Positions 50,895 through 60,131 of a stretch of DNA of 64,000 nucleotides are shown here, one piece after another. Origin of the DNA: Oscillospiraceae bacterium (GTDB taxonomy: Bacteria; Bacillota; Clostridia; Oscillospirales; CAG-272); the NCBI GenBank assembly GCA_015065005.1, contig SVRE01000002.1:16267-80266 (forward strand), read 5' to 3'. The translations under genes and the position numbers were made by a program. How positions within the stretch are numbered: the first letter of the stretch is position 1; the number at the start of each line of letters is the position of its first letter. A model generated the notes under the pieces. The model was not told where the DNA came from, did not search any database, and saw only the letters and a program-made list of their open reading frames with translations.

Positions 50895-50909
50895 CAGGGC
50901 GCGCCAAGA
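50895..50909. repeat. right attachment-like repeat
   Basis: CAGGGCGCGCCAAGA, exact direct repeat of 11403-11417. Confidence 0.65.
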
Positions 50910-50910
50910 A

Positions 50911-50950
50911 GAACGTAAACCGAACCCACGGTTTGCGTTCTTTTCTTTTT
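50911..50950 (+). terminator. terminator just right of the island
   Basis: GAACGTAAACC / GGTTTGCGTTC followed by TTTTCTTTTT, one base past the right repeat. Probably the original tRNA-Arg terminator, now displaced. Confidence 0.78.
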
Positions 50951-50981
50951 ATCAAAACATAAACGCATCGTTTACTTTTTC

Positions 50982-51011
50982 TTGCTTTTCTGTATGTGTA
51001 AATGGTATAAT
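50982..51011 (+). promoter_or_regulatory. promoter of XRE regulator gene
   Basis: TTGCTT, 18-bp spacer, TATAAT. Confidence 0.6.
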
Positions 51012-51064
51012 AAATATGATACAATATAGTTACGGTACCGAAATACACTTTGCGGAGGACTATT

Positions 51065-52195
51065 ATGGCAAGAACGATTGGCGAAATTATTAAAGAGTTA
51101 AGAAAACAAAGAAAGATAACACAGGAAGAACTTGCGGAACTTGTTGGTGTAACTCCTCAAGCAATATCAAAATGGGAAAGAGATGTGGGTTATCCTGATA
51201 TTACTCAAATAGTTCCCTTATCAAAGGCATTTGGCGTGTCAACAGATGAAATACTTGGTGTAAATTTTGGCGATGATGAAAAACAAGTGGAAGAGTATAT
51301 ATTTTCATCTTATAAAGCTATTGTTACAGATGGTTATGAAAGAGCAATAGAGGTTTTAAGAGAGGCTCAATCGAAGTTTCCAAGGTCGTATTTAATAAAA
51401 GTCAGGCTTGCTAATACTTTAATTTCATCCAATTTTAAAAACAAAGACAAGGCGGTTTATAATGAAGTTATTAACATTTTAAATTATGTCCTTGAGCATT
51501 GTACCGATAGTGGAATAAGAAATCAGGCTCTTGACTCTTTAGCAACGGCTTACGATTACACAGGCGAAAAAGAAAAAATGATGCATGTCGTTGAGCAAAT
51601 GGTTCCGTTTTTATATTCGAAAGAGCAATTTATGCTACATAAATGGGGAGATTATGGTCAAGAGGGATTAGAGAAAAAACAAAGCTATTTGCTTGAGTTA
51701 TTTAGCGAAATGCTTCAATGCATAGATTTAATATCATATCATTTTATTGATAAAAAGCCTGTGTATTCAACAGAAGAAAAAATAGTTATGCAAAAGCAAA
51801 TAGTTGGTATAATGGATGTGTTGTTTCCTGATGGTGATTATCAATTTCATTCACAAGTCGCAGTCGATGCTTGCAAAACATTATTAAGATTATATCTTGA
51901 AGTTGGAGATACAGAAAACTCAATAAGGTGGCTTGAAAGAGCAAGTGATTTCAGCGTACATTTTGATACGTATGAAATTAAGCATCACACAACACCATTA
52001 TTAAAAAACATTCTGGAAGCCGGTGGAATAAGGGTTGACGGAAAGTCACGCAGCGAAATTCTTTTGCAAGAGCTAAAAGAGATAAAAGGAATTGACAAGA
52101 TTATTGAGGATGAAAGAGTAAAGACCGCTCTGCTCAAATTAGAGAAAGTTAAAACAGAAGAATACCGTTTGCGTGAATATTTGAAAAAACATTGA
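51065..52195 (+). CDS. XRE-family transcription regulator with helical C-terminal domain
   Basis: 376 residues from the ATG at 51065 (GGAGG 7 bases upstream); an upstream ATG adds 5 residues but has no ribosome site. The N-terminal HTH (IGEIIKELRKQRKITQEELA...TPQAISKWERD, about 3-62) is of the common Firmicute XRE type. The rest, about 70-376, is all-helical with tetratricopeptide-like pairs (DKAVYNEVINILNYVLEH, NQALDSLATAYDYTGEKEK), a likely ligand- or peptide-sensing domain. First core gene to the right of the island. Target genes unknown. Confidence 0.88.
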   Translation: MARTIGEIIKELRKQRKITQEELAELVGVTPQAISKWERDVGYPDITQIVPLSKAFGVSTDEILGVNFGDDEKQVEEYIFSSYKAIVTDGYERAIEVLREAQSKFPRSYLIKVRLANTLISSNFKNKDKAVYNEVINILNYVLEHCTDSGIRNQALDSLATAYDYTGEKEKMMHVVEQMVPFLYSKEQFMLHKWGDYGQEGLEKKQSYLLELFSEMLQCIDLISYHFIDKKPVYSTEEKIVMQKQIVGIMDVLFPDGDYQFHSQVAVDACKTLLRLYLEVGDTENSIRWLERASDFSVHFDTYEIKHHTTPLLKNILEAGGIRVDGKSRSEILLQELKEIKGIDKIIEDERVKTALLKLEKVKTEEYRLREYLKKH

Positions 52196-52206
52196 ATTGA
52201 TAGAAA

Positions 52207-52236
52207 AAGCGAGTGCTGATTTTTCGGCACTCGCTT
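52207..52236. terminator. stem-loop after XRE gene
   Basis: AAGCGAGTGC / GCACTCGCTT; the U-run is on the minus strand only, so it ends plus-strand transcripts weakly. Confidence 0.5.
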
Positions 52237-52261
52237 AACTATATGCACTTAACATATTTTG

Positions 52262-52500
52262 CACTTTATGATAATATACATTCGGGAGTCATCCAATACG
52301 GGAACGCCCCAAAGCTCATTTTACGCGAACCCCAAAGCTCATACTTCGCTTTGAGGACCCCTATGCGCTTCGGGGAACCCCTGCACGGTGGCGGTTATGC
52401 TCTTTTCAATAAAATGAAGGGAGTTAAAATTCTTTGCTCCTTTCAAATACATATCCGGGGTCCTCGAGCCGAGTGTGCGAGGCTTGGGGTTCTTGGTAGA
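52262..52500. repeat. non-coding repeat-rich stretch
   Basis: CCCCAAAGCTC occurs at about 52308 and again at about 52332, with AGCTCATACTTCGCTTTGAGG and GCGCTTCGGGG hairpins. CCCCAAAGCTC also occurs at 27258 inside the candidate origin. Degenerate repeats rather than genes; the long frame through it has no ribosome site. Confidence 0.45.
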
Positions 52501-52543
52501 AAGGAGTGGTGCGATATGAATTGTTTATACACACCTTTATTGT

Positions 52544-52654
52544 ATGTTTGTTACATACGAGGTTTTAATAGCCTTTGTAACTATGATATTTACTATCATA
52601 GCCGTGTTTATAAACAAAAAACATAACCTGCAAAAATGTTTGCTTATGATGTAG
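52544..52654 (+). CDS. 36-residue hydrophobic peptide, holin-like-toxin type
   Basis: MFVTYEVLIAFVTMIFTIIA continues to VFINKKHN and a short tail. One membrane helix after a (T/F)YE(V/A)L start and a NKK end is typical of small type I toxin-like peptides. No good ribosome site precedes this ATG; an AAGGAG 30 bases upstream fits a different frame, so it may be decayed. Confidence 0.35.
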   Translation: MFVTYEVLIAFVTMIFTIIAVFINKKHNLQKCLLMM

Positions 52655-52804
52655 ATTTGCTTTTTTATTGCACTGTCAACAATTATATGATAGGGTAAGC
52701 AATATTTAAGGATTTTGTTGACATTGATATAAACTTATGATAAAATTATTAGAGAGTGATATTATTGCTTTATCGTAGAACCGATTAAAGGCAAAGGAGT
52801 TAGT

Positions 52805-53461
52805 ATGAGTTTTAGGGAAGAATTAAAAAGCTATGTACCGTTATCTACTGCTGAGCTGAACCAAAAAATCAGAGAGTTAAGGGGTGCTTTTCTTGACGTG
52901 GCATTGGTAGAAATTGCCGATTCTGTCAAAAAGAGAATTAAAGCCGACATATTAAACGGAAAGGTAACGCAGACCGAAGAAAAGCATTTGGTTGACGGCT
53001 ATTTTGTTTTAAAAGATATTGAAGCTAAAATCAAAGACTTGGATGTACCGGGCTTTAATGCCGAAGAAATTGAAAAGCTTTATATTCAAGCCAGTGATCC
53101 CCAGTACAATGCCATCCCATTTTTCAAGTCGGGCTTGGACTCCGTCATTGTATCTGCAAGGCCTGTTGAAGAACGCATGAAAAGAGGCTTGGCATTCCTA
53201 TCCTTAAAGCGCACCTTTACATATAGCTGCTTTTTGACCGAGGGCACCTGTGAATACTACGAAAAGCTTAAGAAGCTTTTGGAGCAGGATGAGATTATTG
53301 TTTCCTCTGTTGTAGCAGAATACAAGCTGGTTGGCAAGGAAAAAAGAGTTCGCCTTGAGTTCAATTCCTTTGACGAGTCACCTACGCTAAAGGTCAGAAG
53401 TGACTATGATGTTCCCTTTACCCTTGAGAGTGTTTTGCTTAAATATCAAATCGAAATATAA
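52805..53461 (+). CDS. hypothetical cytoplasmic protein
   Basis: 218 residues, AAAGGAG upstream. N-terminal half helical with many Lys/Glu (ELRGAFLDVALVEIADSVKKRIKADIL), C-terminal half beta-rich (IVSSVVAEYKLVGKEKRVRLEFNSFDE). No signal peptide or membrane segment. No family recognised. Monocistronic, followed by two hairpins. Confidence 0.72.
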   Translation: MSFREELKSYVPLSTAELNQKIRELRGAFLDVALVEIADSVKKRIKADILNGKVTQTEEKHLVDGYFVLKDIEAKIKDLDVPGFNAEEIEKLYIQASDPQYNAIPFFKSGLDSVIVSARPVEERMKRGLAFLSLKRTFTYSCFLTEGTCEYYEKLKKLLEQDEIIVSSVVAEYKLVGKEKRVRLEFNSFDESPTLKVRSDYDVPFTLESVLLKYQIEI

Positions 53462-53467
53462 TTGTAA

Positions 53468-53497
53468 GTAAGCCCCACGTAAAATCGTGGGGCTTAC
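53468..53497. other. intergenic hairpin
   Basis: GTAAGCCCCACG / CGTGGGGCTTAC, perfect 12-bp stem without U-run. Confidence 0.55.
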
Positions 53498-53515
53498 AAT
53501 AGTTTCCATCACGTT

Positions 53516-53567
53516 AAAAAAGAGCTATTGCTCTCGCGGTTTTACCGCTGAGTACAATAGCTCTTTT
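53516..53567. terminator. bidirectional terminator with nested hairpin
   Basis: AAAAAAGAGCTATTG / CAATAGCTCTTTTT with an inner GCGG/CCGC loop, between converging genes. Confidence 0.82.
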
Positions 53568-53614
53568 TATTAATTTATTGATAATAGTTTGGAAAAGCTA
53601 AATGCTTCCCCACA

Positions 53615-56600
53615 TTATTCAAGCTCTTCTGTACCTGTTTCTGAATCTGTTTCATCACCGGGTATTTTCTCGGGTAGCTCCTCAGGTGTTCCTTCGGGAT
53701 TTTCCTCAGGAGTTTCAATAACCTCAACATCAATAGCGGCGCAATTTTTACAAGCGCGCTCTTGTCCTGTTGCTGTAGGAATCCAGTTTCCCCATTTGTG
53801 GTTGTATGTACCGTCATTGCACAGCGGAATTGATTCCCACTTTGCATAAAGTGTTACATCCTCGCTAAAGATAGTTACACCTTCAACTGCCTTATTTGCA
53901 TACTCTTCGTCAAAATACCAGCCAAGGAACTTGTAGCCCTCTCTTACAGGAGTTGGGAAGGACTCACAAACGTTGCCCTTTTCAACTCTTGCTTCATACT
54001 CAAGACTACCAAGCTCACCCTCACCCGGCTCAAAGGTTACAGTTACCTTTTCTTCATAGTCATCAATCTCTTCATCTCTGTCGCCAACAGTGATAACAAC
54101 ATCACCACCGTCAGGAACAACGTCAACATAGAGATAGCCGTCTTCAATAGCGCAGCTTACAGTTGACATATTCTTTGTATGGCTGTACTCGCTCATCGAA
54201 ACAAATGGAATTTCAGCTCCGTTTTGTGTAACAGTAACGCTCTTCCAACCGTTTGGAATGTCAACCTTAACTGTAATAGCGTGATTGTACATATAGTTAT
54301 CAAGATTGTCTGTTACAGAAATTGTGATAGAAGAATCTGTTCTTTCAAGAGTGTCTATCTTAACGTTTTGAGCTTCCTTTAAATATCTGACAAGATCGTT
54401 GTAGGAAGCTGCCCAAACGCCAAATCTTGTTAAATGCTCAAGCTTGGAAATTGTAGATTCATAGCTTGAATAAATAACGTTGGTAAATCCAACTGTGTGT
54501 AAGCACTCAACTGTAAAGCCGCCAACTGAAACAAGCTTTTCAACACCCTTTTCATATGAACCGATTGTTGTCTTAAGAAGCCTATATTCTCCGTCATTTC
54601 CGTCTACAAATACAAACTCACCGTCAACATAGTTGTAAGAGCCTGTTTCAAAGAAATCGTATCTATAGTCCTCAGCTATGTAGCGATATGTACCGCCCTC
54701 ATAACCAACATCAACGAATTTCATTTCTGTTTCATCGAATACAAGGTTAACATTTGGTGTTTCTGCTTCTACGTACTTGCCTACTGCGTTAAGAAGAAGT
54801 GCAGGTCCTGCATTTCCTTGGTTAACATCAGCGCTCCAAACGTATTCTGTTGTTACGTCAACAACAGGGTTGCCATCCTTGTCAAGGACAGGGTTGCCGT
54901 CTGCATCAAGCTTAGGTGTTTCGGTTACATTTGCCACAAAAGCGCCGCCGTTCTTGTTTACATACACATAAATACCCTCTGTTTGGTCAGCCTTGGAAAT
55001 GTAAGAGTTCAAGTCACCCCAAACCAATCTGTTTGTAAGCTGATCAATTGTATTATAGAATATACCTGTGTCACCACCGTTACGGTTAGCAGCCAAAGGA
55101 CCTGTCAAGTACTCAGCAACATCATTTGATGTAGCACCCAAAGGCGCTGCAAATGCAAGAAGATGCTGACCCTTGAAGTTGTGTCTGAACCAATACTGTG
55201 CATCTACAACCTCGTGAAGCATTGAGCCCTCACTCAAGGAGCTTGCGTAAATGCTTGTATGGTTGTAGGAGTGTGAGCCCAAGTCAAACACGCCGCGTGT
55301 AAAGTGTTCCTGCCATACTGAAACAAGTGCATCAGAGTATGTAATTGACATCATAACAGTTGCTCTTGCGCCGTACTTTGCAAGATGCTCATTTACCCAC
55401 TCATATGTAGGTGTGTAGTTACCGTCATCATATGTCTGCGCCCAAGCCGCAGGAGCATTGTGGAGATAAGGTGTTACAACCGGTGCATAGTAATCCTTTT
55501 CGTAGGTAATGGTGCTTACAGCTGAACAACCATCACGCTTACAGCTTGAAATCTTTGTACCGATTGCTGTTGCAGTAGCTTCGTTTTCTACTGTATATTT
55601 GCCAAAATCATGTCCAAGTGCGTCCTTTGCAGCTGTTTTCATTTCAAAGCCGCAAGCACAGGTTACTACTGTATAGCCTGTTGTTTCGCAGGTAGGAGCA
55701 ACAACAGTACCCTTTCTTGGGTTTTTGTGTGTACACTCCATAGTGTTCATTTCACCATATGCTTTTTCAACTACGGTGTATGGAGTAATGTCATACATAA
55801 CACTGTTCCAATACTGTGGCTCCTTGGTAATTGTTAGCTTTATCTTGGAAGCCTTTTTTTCAATCTCAACGTTAAATGTACAAACATCGTTTGCATTTGA
55901 AATTACGTTTTCGTTTAAAGCTCCCTTTTGGGGAACAGTATAACTGCCGACCTCAACCCACTTGCCATCTTCGTAAATCTCAAGCTTAAATGCTCTGCCC
56001 TGAATAGTGCTTGTTGAGAACTGAACACAAGCAATATACTTTTCAACAGGGAACTCAAGCAGTGCCCATGGTGTAGGATTGTATCTTGCATCTGTTGTCC
56101 AAGCAGTACCTAGAGAATTATCAACAAGAGCGCCTGCACCGCTTACCCATTCGTTATACTTACCGGAAACGGAAGCTGTAGCCTCTGTATGAATTGCCTG
56201 TGGTAAACGAATAGTTTCTTCAGTCTTTGCAAATACCTCTAATTCATATACAACCGCAGGGGTATAACGGGTCGCGTGTGTTACCCTTGCTCTTAATTTG
56301 TTTGTATTGATTGGCGTATCAAGCTCAAGCATAAGCTCACAGTTAATACCAATAGAAACAGCATTCTTATCGGAAACAGTACCTATGCTTACCCATTCCT
56401 CATTCTCTGTATCCCAATACTCTAAGTCATAGGAAACATAGCAATCCTCGCCAAGCTCCCAAGCATAGTAGTTAGGAAGAACAAATCTGAGTGCGCCAAT
56501 ATCATAGTTCTGCATAAAGTCAATGGAGAACCAATCCTTTGTATAATCAGCGCCATCAACGTATGTATCTGCATTCCAGAAGGAAATAGCATCACCGTCA

Positions 56601-57694
56601 TTAATAAGGTGTCCCATTGCGGTAGTGAAGTAAGAGGAAACCTCTACTCTACCGTGTGTTGCAATATTAACAAACTTTTCATTTACGTAAGAGCCGCCTG
56701 TGTATAAGTAGCTTACATCAGGCTCATCAAGCTCAAAGTCCTCCGCCTTGTAAGGTGTTTCCTTAGTAAGAGCGGCGCCGCCGCATACCACGCACGGGTT
56801 TTCAAGCTTACCGGGAACATACTTGGTTGGCTGAGTTACGGCATAGTAGCCCTTTTCATCGTACTCATGCTTACCTGTTGCCTTCAACACATAAACATCA
56901 TCAAGCCCACAGCCGTTTGGGCAGTATGTTCTTTCATAACCGTCAAGAGCGCAGGTTGGCTCAACAGTTTCAACCAAAGTCAAATGCTCAAGCTTAGCAA
57001 GTGATGGGTCGTCAGCCGCGCCCAATCTTTGCTGAGTACGGCAGATTGTACATTTTTGAACAATCTTACCTTCCTTTTTACAGGTTGGGGCAACGCTTTC
57101 GATAATTTCAAACACATGCTCACAGGTAGAGGTGTTGCCGCCGCCTGTAATCTCAAACACCGCAGTTAATGTAATGTTCTCGGTTACGACGTCATTATCA
57201 AAATCCCATTTCTTATTCTTATCGCCGCCAACACACCAGCCATAGAAGGTTGCACCCTTCTTTGTTGGGTCGGCAGGAGCTGTTACCTTACAGCCCTCTT
57301 CAATTGTTTGTGAAGGAACACTTTGACCGGCGCCTGCGCGGGAGGTATCAAACTTAACTGTATAGAAAACAGTTACTTCCCAACGTGCATAAAGTGTAAC
57401 ACTTTCGTTAAACTCATATGACGCATCGCACTTCTCTTCATATTCTTCATCAAAATACCAGCCCTTAAGGGTGTATCCGTTTCTCTTAACCTCAGGATAT
57501 TCCTCAATAGCTGTACCCTTATCAATTTCTATGCTTCCTTCAAAGTCCTCATCAACAAAGCTACCTCTGCCAAGCTCGAACTCAATCTTTACCTTCTCGG
57601 GCGCAGGGGTTTCCTCATCACCGCAGGAGGCAAAGCAAAACAGCATAAGCAAAGAAATTAGTAAAAGGGAAATTTTAACTAATTTATTTCTCAT
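53615..57694 (-). CDS. giant surface lipoprotein with NodB-like deacetylase and InlB-type repeats
   Basis: 1359 residues, TAGGAG upstream. Lipobox LMLFCFASC (Cys about 24). InlB B-repeat/Flg_new modules at about 35-185 (GYTLKGWYFDEEYEEK, LYARWE) and again near 1260-1320. Cys-pair motifs (CEHVFE, CTICRTQ, CVVCGG) follow, then two discoidin-like (F5/8 type C) domains at about 340-660. A polysaccharide-deacetylase domain at about 735-880 has YDDGNY and GSHSYNH, the metal-binding His pair. Expected to sit on the outer surface, bind carbohydrate and deacetylate polysaccharide. The C-terminus is acidic and unanchored. Same operon direction and same repeat type as the next lipoprotein. Confidence 0.82.
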   Translation of the reverse strand: MRNKLVKISLLLISLLMLFCFASCGDEETPAPEKVKIEFELGRGSFVDEDFEGSIEIDKGTAIEEYPEVKRNGYTLKGWYFDEEYEEKCDASYEFNESVTLYARWEVTVFYTVKFDTSRAGAGQSVPSQTIEEGCKVTAPADPTKKGATFYGWCVGGDKNKKWDFDNDVVTENITLTAVFEITGGGNTSTCEHVFEIIESVAPTCKKEGKIVQKCTICRTQQRLGAADDPSLAKLEHLTLVETVEPTCALDGYERTYCPNGCGLDDVYVLKATGKHEYDEKGYYAVTQPTKYVPGKLENPCVVCGGAALTKETPYKAEDFELDEPDVSYLYTGGSYVNEKFVNIATHGRVEVSSYFTTAMGHLINDGDAISFWNADTYVDGADYTKDWFSIDFMQNYDIGALRFVLPNYYAWELGEDCYVSYDLEYWDTENEEWVSIGTVSDKNAVSIGINCELMLELDTPINTNKLRARVTHATRYTPAVVYELEVFAKTEETIRLPQAIHTEATASVSGKYNEWVSGAGALVDNSLGTAWTTDARYNPTPWALLEFPVEKYIACVQFSTSTIQGRAFKLEIYEDGKWVEVGSYTVPQKGALNENVISNANDVCTFNVEIEKKASKIKLTITKEPQYWNSVMYDITPYTVVEKAYGEMNTMECTHKNPRKGTVVAPTCETTGYTVVTCACGFEMKTAAKDALGHDFGKYTVENEATATAIGTKISSCKRDGCSAVSTITYEKDYYAPVVTPYLHNAPAAWAQTYDDGNYTPTYEWVNEHLAKYGARATVMMSITYSDALVSVWQEHFTRGVFDLGSHSYNHTSIYASSLSEGSMLHEVVDAQYWFRHNFKGQHLLAFAAPLGATSNDVAEYLTGPLAANRNGGDTGIFYNTIDQLTNRLVWGDLNSYISKADQTEGIYVYVNKNGGAFVANVTETPKLDADGNPVLDKDGNPVVDVTTEYVWSADVNQGNAGPALLLNAVGKYVEAETPNVNLVFDETEMKFVDVGYEGGTYRYIAEDYRYDFFETGSYNYVDGEFVFVDGNDGEYRLLKTTIGSYEKGVEKLVSVGGFTVECLHTVGFTNVIYSSYESTISKLEHLTRFGVWAASYNDLVRYLKEAQNVKIDTLERTDSSITISVTDNLDNYMYNHAITVKVDIPNGWKSVTVTQNGAEIPFVSMSEYSHTKNMSTVSCAIEDGYLYVDVVPDGGDVVITVGDRDEEIDDYEEKVTVTFEPGEGELGSLEYEARVEKGNVCESFPTPVREGYKFLGWYFDEEYANKAVEGVTIFSEDVTLYAKWESIPLCNDGTYNHKWGNWIPTATGQERACKNCAAIDVEVIETPEENPEGTPEELPEKIPGDETDSETGTEELE

Positions 57695-57796
57695 TTTAAT
57701 CTCCTAATTCGCAGGGCAAGCACCCCGCATATTAAATATTCCCCCCGGGAATTAGCCGGGGGGAACCAACTTGTTCACCAATGGATAAATTATTAA

Positions 57797-59149
57797 TTAT
57801 TCAGCCTCGATTGGAGGAATCTTAATAAATGCTACCTCTTCCCAGTAGTCTTCACCCTGGCTACATGTAGGCATCAAAATCTGTACAGAAACAACCTTTC
57901 TTGTGTTGTCAACCTCTGCATATGGGATTACACGGTTTTCCTTATCAGCATTCTGAGAGCTGCCTAAGAATGAACCTGTACCAACAAGTGAATAATCAGC
58001 CTCGCCCTCGTACTGAACGAAAACCTGGAAGCCTGAGCCTGCACCTTTACCCTTAACGTAGATTCTGTCCATTTCAGTTGCTGTAAGAAGGTTGATTGTA
58101 ACCTTAACCTCACAAGCATTACCACAGAATACAGCAGAGTTTGGCTGATCCCAGCTACCGTCAATCAAGCAAGCGACACGGTCAGAGCCCCAGCCCTTGT
58201 CCATCTGAAGTGACAGCTGGTTCTTTGGTGTGTTGCCAAGAGTTGAAAGTGTAATGTTTTCAAATTCCTGATACTGCTCAAATCCGCAACCAGGAACCTT
58301 ACATGTGCGCTCTCTGCGGAGGAAGCCTTCCTCCCAAGGTCTGTAATCGTGACCTGTTGCAGGGCTACCTGTCATCTTGTTTTCAGCGTTACAGGTTGTG
58401 CAGAACTGTGAGATTGTACCAGCCTTTATACAGTTTGGTGCTACTGTTTCTTCCCAGCCGGACCATGTGTGGTCATAAGAACCGTCAGTACACTGTGTAA
58501 GTGTTGACCAGTAAGCGAAAAGCTCGGTATCAGCAGCGTATTGGTCAGAACGGGAAGCAACCTTTGTAAATGCCGCATCCTTAAACCAACCCTCAAACTT
58601 GTGAGCAGGGTTATCGCTTACAGGAATCGGAAGAGCTCCTGTAAAGAAGCCGTTCTTCTCAACGCTGTATGTATACTTATTGTCCTCAAAGTAACCGACA
58701 CCTGTGTTGAACTTAACAGTTACCATTTCCTTTTCGGTATCTGTTACGTCACCTGTGCCATCACCGTTGCTACCATCGGTGTTGCCACCGTTGTTATTGC
58801 CGGAGCCAATCTCTTGCCAAATAGCATAGAGAGTTGTGTCCTCCTTAAACTTTTCAACAGGATCCCACTCAGAATTACCTGCTCTGTCATAAGACCAGTA
58901 AAGGAACTCATATCCTTCTCTTTCAACTAAAGGCATCTTGCCTTCGGAAAGCTTTGAGCCCTTGTTGATCTTTACCTCTGAATTACCGTCAACAATTGTG
59001 CCTCTGTTTGCGCTAAATGTGATTTCTACCTTTTCCTCAGCGCTTGATGCAGCAGGTGGTGTTTCATTGCCGCAGGCGATAATCATAGGCAGAAGCATAG
59101 CACAAGCCAATGCCAAGCACAAGATTTTGATTAATGTTGTTTTTCTCAT
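57797..59149 (-). CDS. surface lipoprotein with InlB-type repeats and discoidin-like domain
   Basis: 450 residues. Lipobox LLPMIIAC (Cys about 26). Two Flg_new/InlB-type repeats (EGYEFLYWSYDRAG...LYAIW; HKFEGWFKDAAF...LFAYW), a Cys-rich linker (CIKAGTISQFCTTC, RTCKVPGC) and a beta-sandwich C-terminus (DRVACLIDGSWDQPNSAVF) resembling a carbohydrate-binding domain. No catalytic motif. Probably a binding partner of the 1359-residue protein encoded downstream, with which it shares a promoter. Confidence 0.78.
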   Translation of the reverse strand: MRKTTLIKILCLALACAMLLPMIIACGNETPPAASSAEEKVEITFSANRGTIVDGNSEVKINKGSKLSEGKMPLVEREGYEFLYWSYDRAGNSEWDPVEKFKEDTTLYAIWQEIGSGNNNGGNTDGSNGDGTGDVTDTEKEMVTVKFNTGVGYFEDNKYTYSVEKNGFFTGALPIPVSDNPAHKFEGWFKDAAFTKVASRSDQYAADTELFAYWSTLTQCTDGSYDHTWSGWEETVAPNCIKAGTISQFCTTCNAENKMTGSPATGHDYRPWEEGFLRRERTCKVPGCGFEQYQEFENITLSTLGNTPKNQLSLQMDKGWGSDRVACLIDGSWDQPNSAVFCGNACEVKVTINLLTATEMDRIYVKGKGAGSGFQVFVQYEGEADYSLVGTGSFLGSSQNADKENRVIPYAEVDNTRKVVSVQILMPTCSQGEDYWEEVAFIKIPPIEAE

Positions 59150-59217
59150 TACTATTTCTTCCTTTCATTATTTAACAACAAATTATTAAAGGGCGCAATG
59201 CCCCTCCTTGCTCATAT

Positions 59218-59246
59218 ATTATAACATTTTGGTGGTTTAAAGTCAA
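59218..59246 (-). promoter_or_regulatory. promoter of surface lipoprotein genes
   Basis: TTGACT (59246-59241), 17-bp spacer, TATAAT (59223-59218) on the minus strand. Confidence 0.8.
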
Positions 59247-59386
59247 TTAGTGCCAAAATTTTTAGCGATTTTTGTATTGTTGCACAAACTTATAACGAAT
59301 AAAATGAAAATGTAGGCAAAATTTTTGTGCATTTTGCCTACATTATATTTTATATTTAAAATAAGTTCATACTTTGTTAATTGACC

Positions 59387-60109
59387 TTATTTAGCAATCG
59401 TATCAGCTGCCACCTTTTTGAGCTTTAAAATAATTTCGTGATTGGTGTTTTCAGGCTCATACTCCACGTCCATAGGATTCTTACCCGTAAAATACTTATT
59501 CATAACAAGTGCAGCCAAATATCTTCCATAATCAAGAGATAAATGGAAGCCGTCACGGTGCATAGAAAGCTCAGCGCCTAATTCAAACTCCGGCAGAGCA
59601 CTTGCCATCTCGATTGCATCACCGCAAGGGATAATATCAAAGCCGTATTTTTCAGCAATCTTGTTAGTTGTGTCCACTATGGCATTATACATCCTTTTCC
59701 TGTCCCTGTCATAATTTACAAAGCCGCCGTGATCGCTTGTTTGAGCATACGCCCAGGTCCTGTGGAGAACTATTTTCGCGCTTGGGCAGTTTTCCTTAAG
59801 ATATTTGACTATTTCACCCAAAAAAGGCTCATACGTGTCGATAATTCCGCTATCTTGGCTTACCTGCTGAACGGTGATGTAGTCCCATTTTTTCTTTTTC
59901 AACGCCTCTGCGATTGAAATCATCCTTAGGCATCTTCCATTCTTTTGATATTCATAATCAGCTACATCACCCACAATATTGTTGTAATGTCTTTCAAGGG
60001 AGCAGCCTCCTATGTAAAGGTTGCGTACAAAAAGCTCCTCCCCCGATACCTGGTGCAAATATCTTGTTGCATCCTGTGAAAAGCTGTTTCCAATGCACAA
60101 TACGTTCAT
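59387..60109 (-). CDS. SGNH-like hydrolase, DUF4886 family, copy A
   Basis: 240 residues. GDSL-like block I LCIGNSFSQDATRY (Ser in GNSFS), Gly/Asn blocks (GGCSLERHYNN, VQQVSQDSG) and the D-x-x-H block V MHRDGFHLSL, the SGNH triad pattern of DUF4886 proteins. Likely a cytoplasmic esterase acting on acylated sugars. Paralogue of 60132-60854, 22 bases downstream of it, so a tandem duplication. It carries no signal peptide. Confidence 0.8.
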   Translation of the reverse strand: MNVLCIGNSFSQDATRYLHQVSGEELFVRNLYIGGCSLERHYNNIVGDVADYEYQKNGRCLRMISIAEALKKKKWDYITVQQVSQDSGIIDTYEPFLGEIVKYLKENCPSAKIVLHRTWAYAQTSDHGGFVNYDRDRKRMYNAIVDTTNKIAEKYGFDIIPCGDAIEMASALPEFELGAELSMHRDGFHLSLDYGRYLAALVMNKYFTGKNPMDVEYEPENTNHEIILKLKKVAADTIAK

Positions 60110-60131
60110 TTTTTTATCTCCTTAATAACCT

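Larger units (their letters stand above)
11403..50909. mobile_element. genomic island in tRNA-Arg (about 39.5 kb)
   Basis: The block is bounded by 15-bp direct repeats of the tRNA-Arg 3' end, is A+T-richer than both flanks, and contains two tyrosine recombinases, one large serine recombinase, a Rep gene, phage-like small genes and many defence-type genes. Core housekeeping genes resume at 51 kb. The right repeat is followed directly by a hairpin terminator (50911-50950), as expected if that terminator originally ended the tRNA transcript. The island is probably a composite of several insertions. Confidence 0.65.

Noticed and set aside
50629..51048. 139-codon minus-strand frame at the island border
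   Set aside because: Spans terminators, the attachment repeat and hairpins; no family features.
52213..52626. 137-codon plus-strand frame
   Set aside because: Runs through the CCCCAAAGCTC repeats and lacks a ribosome site; only the small peptide frame near its end has any protein character.
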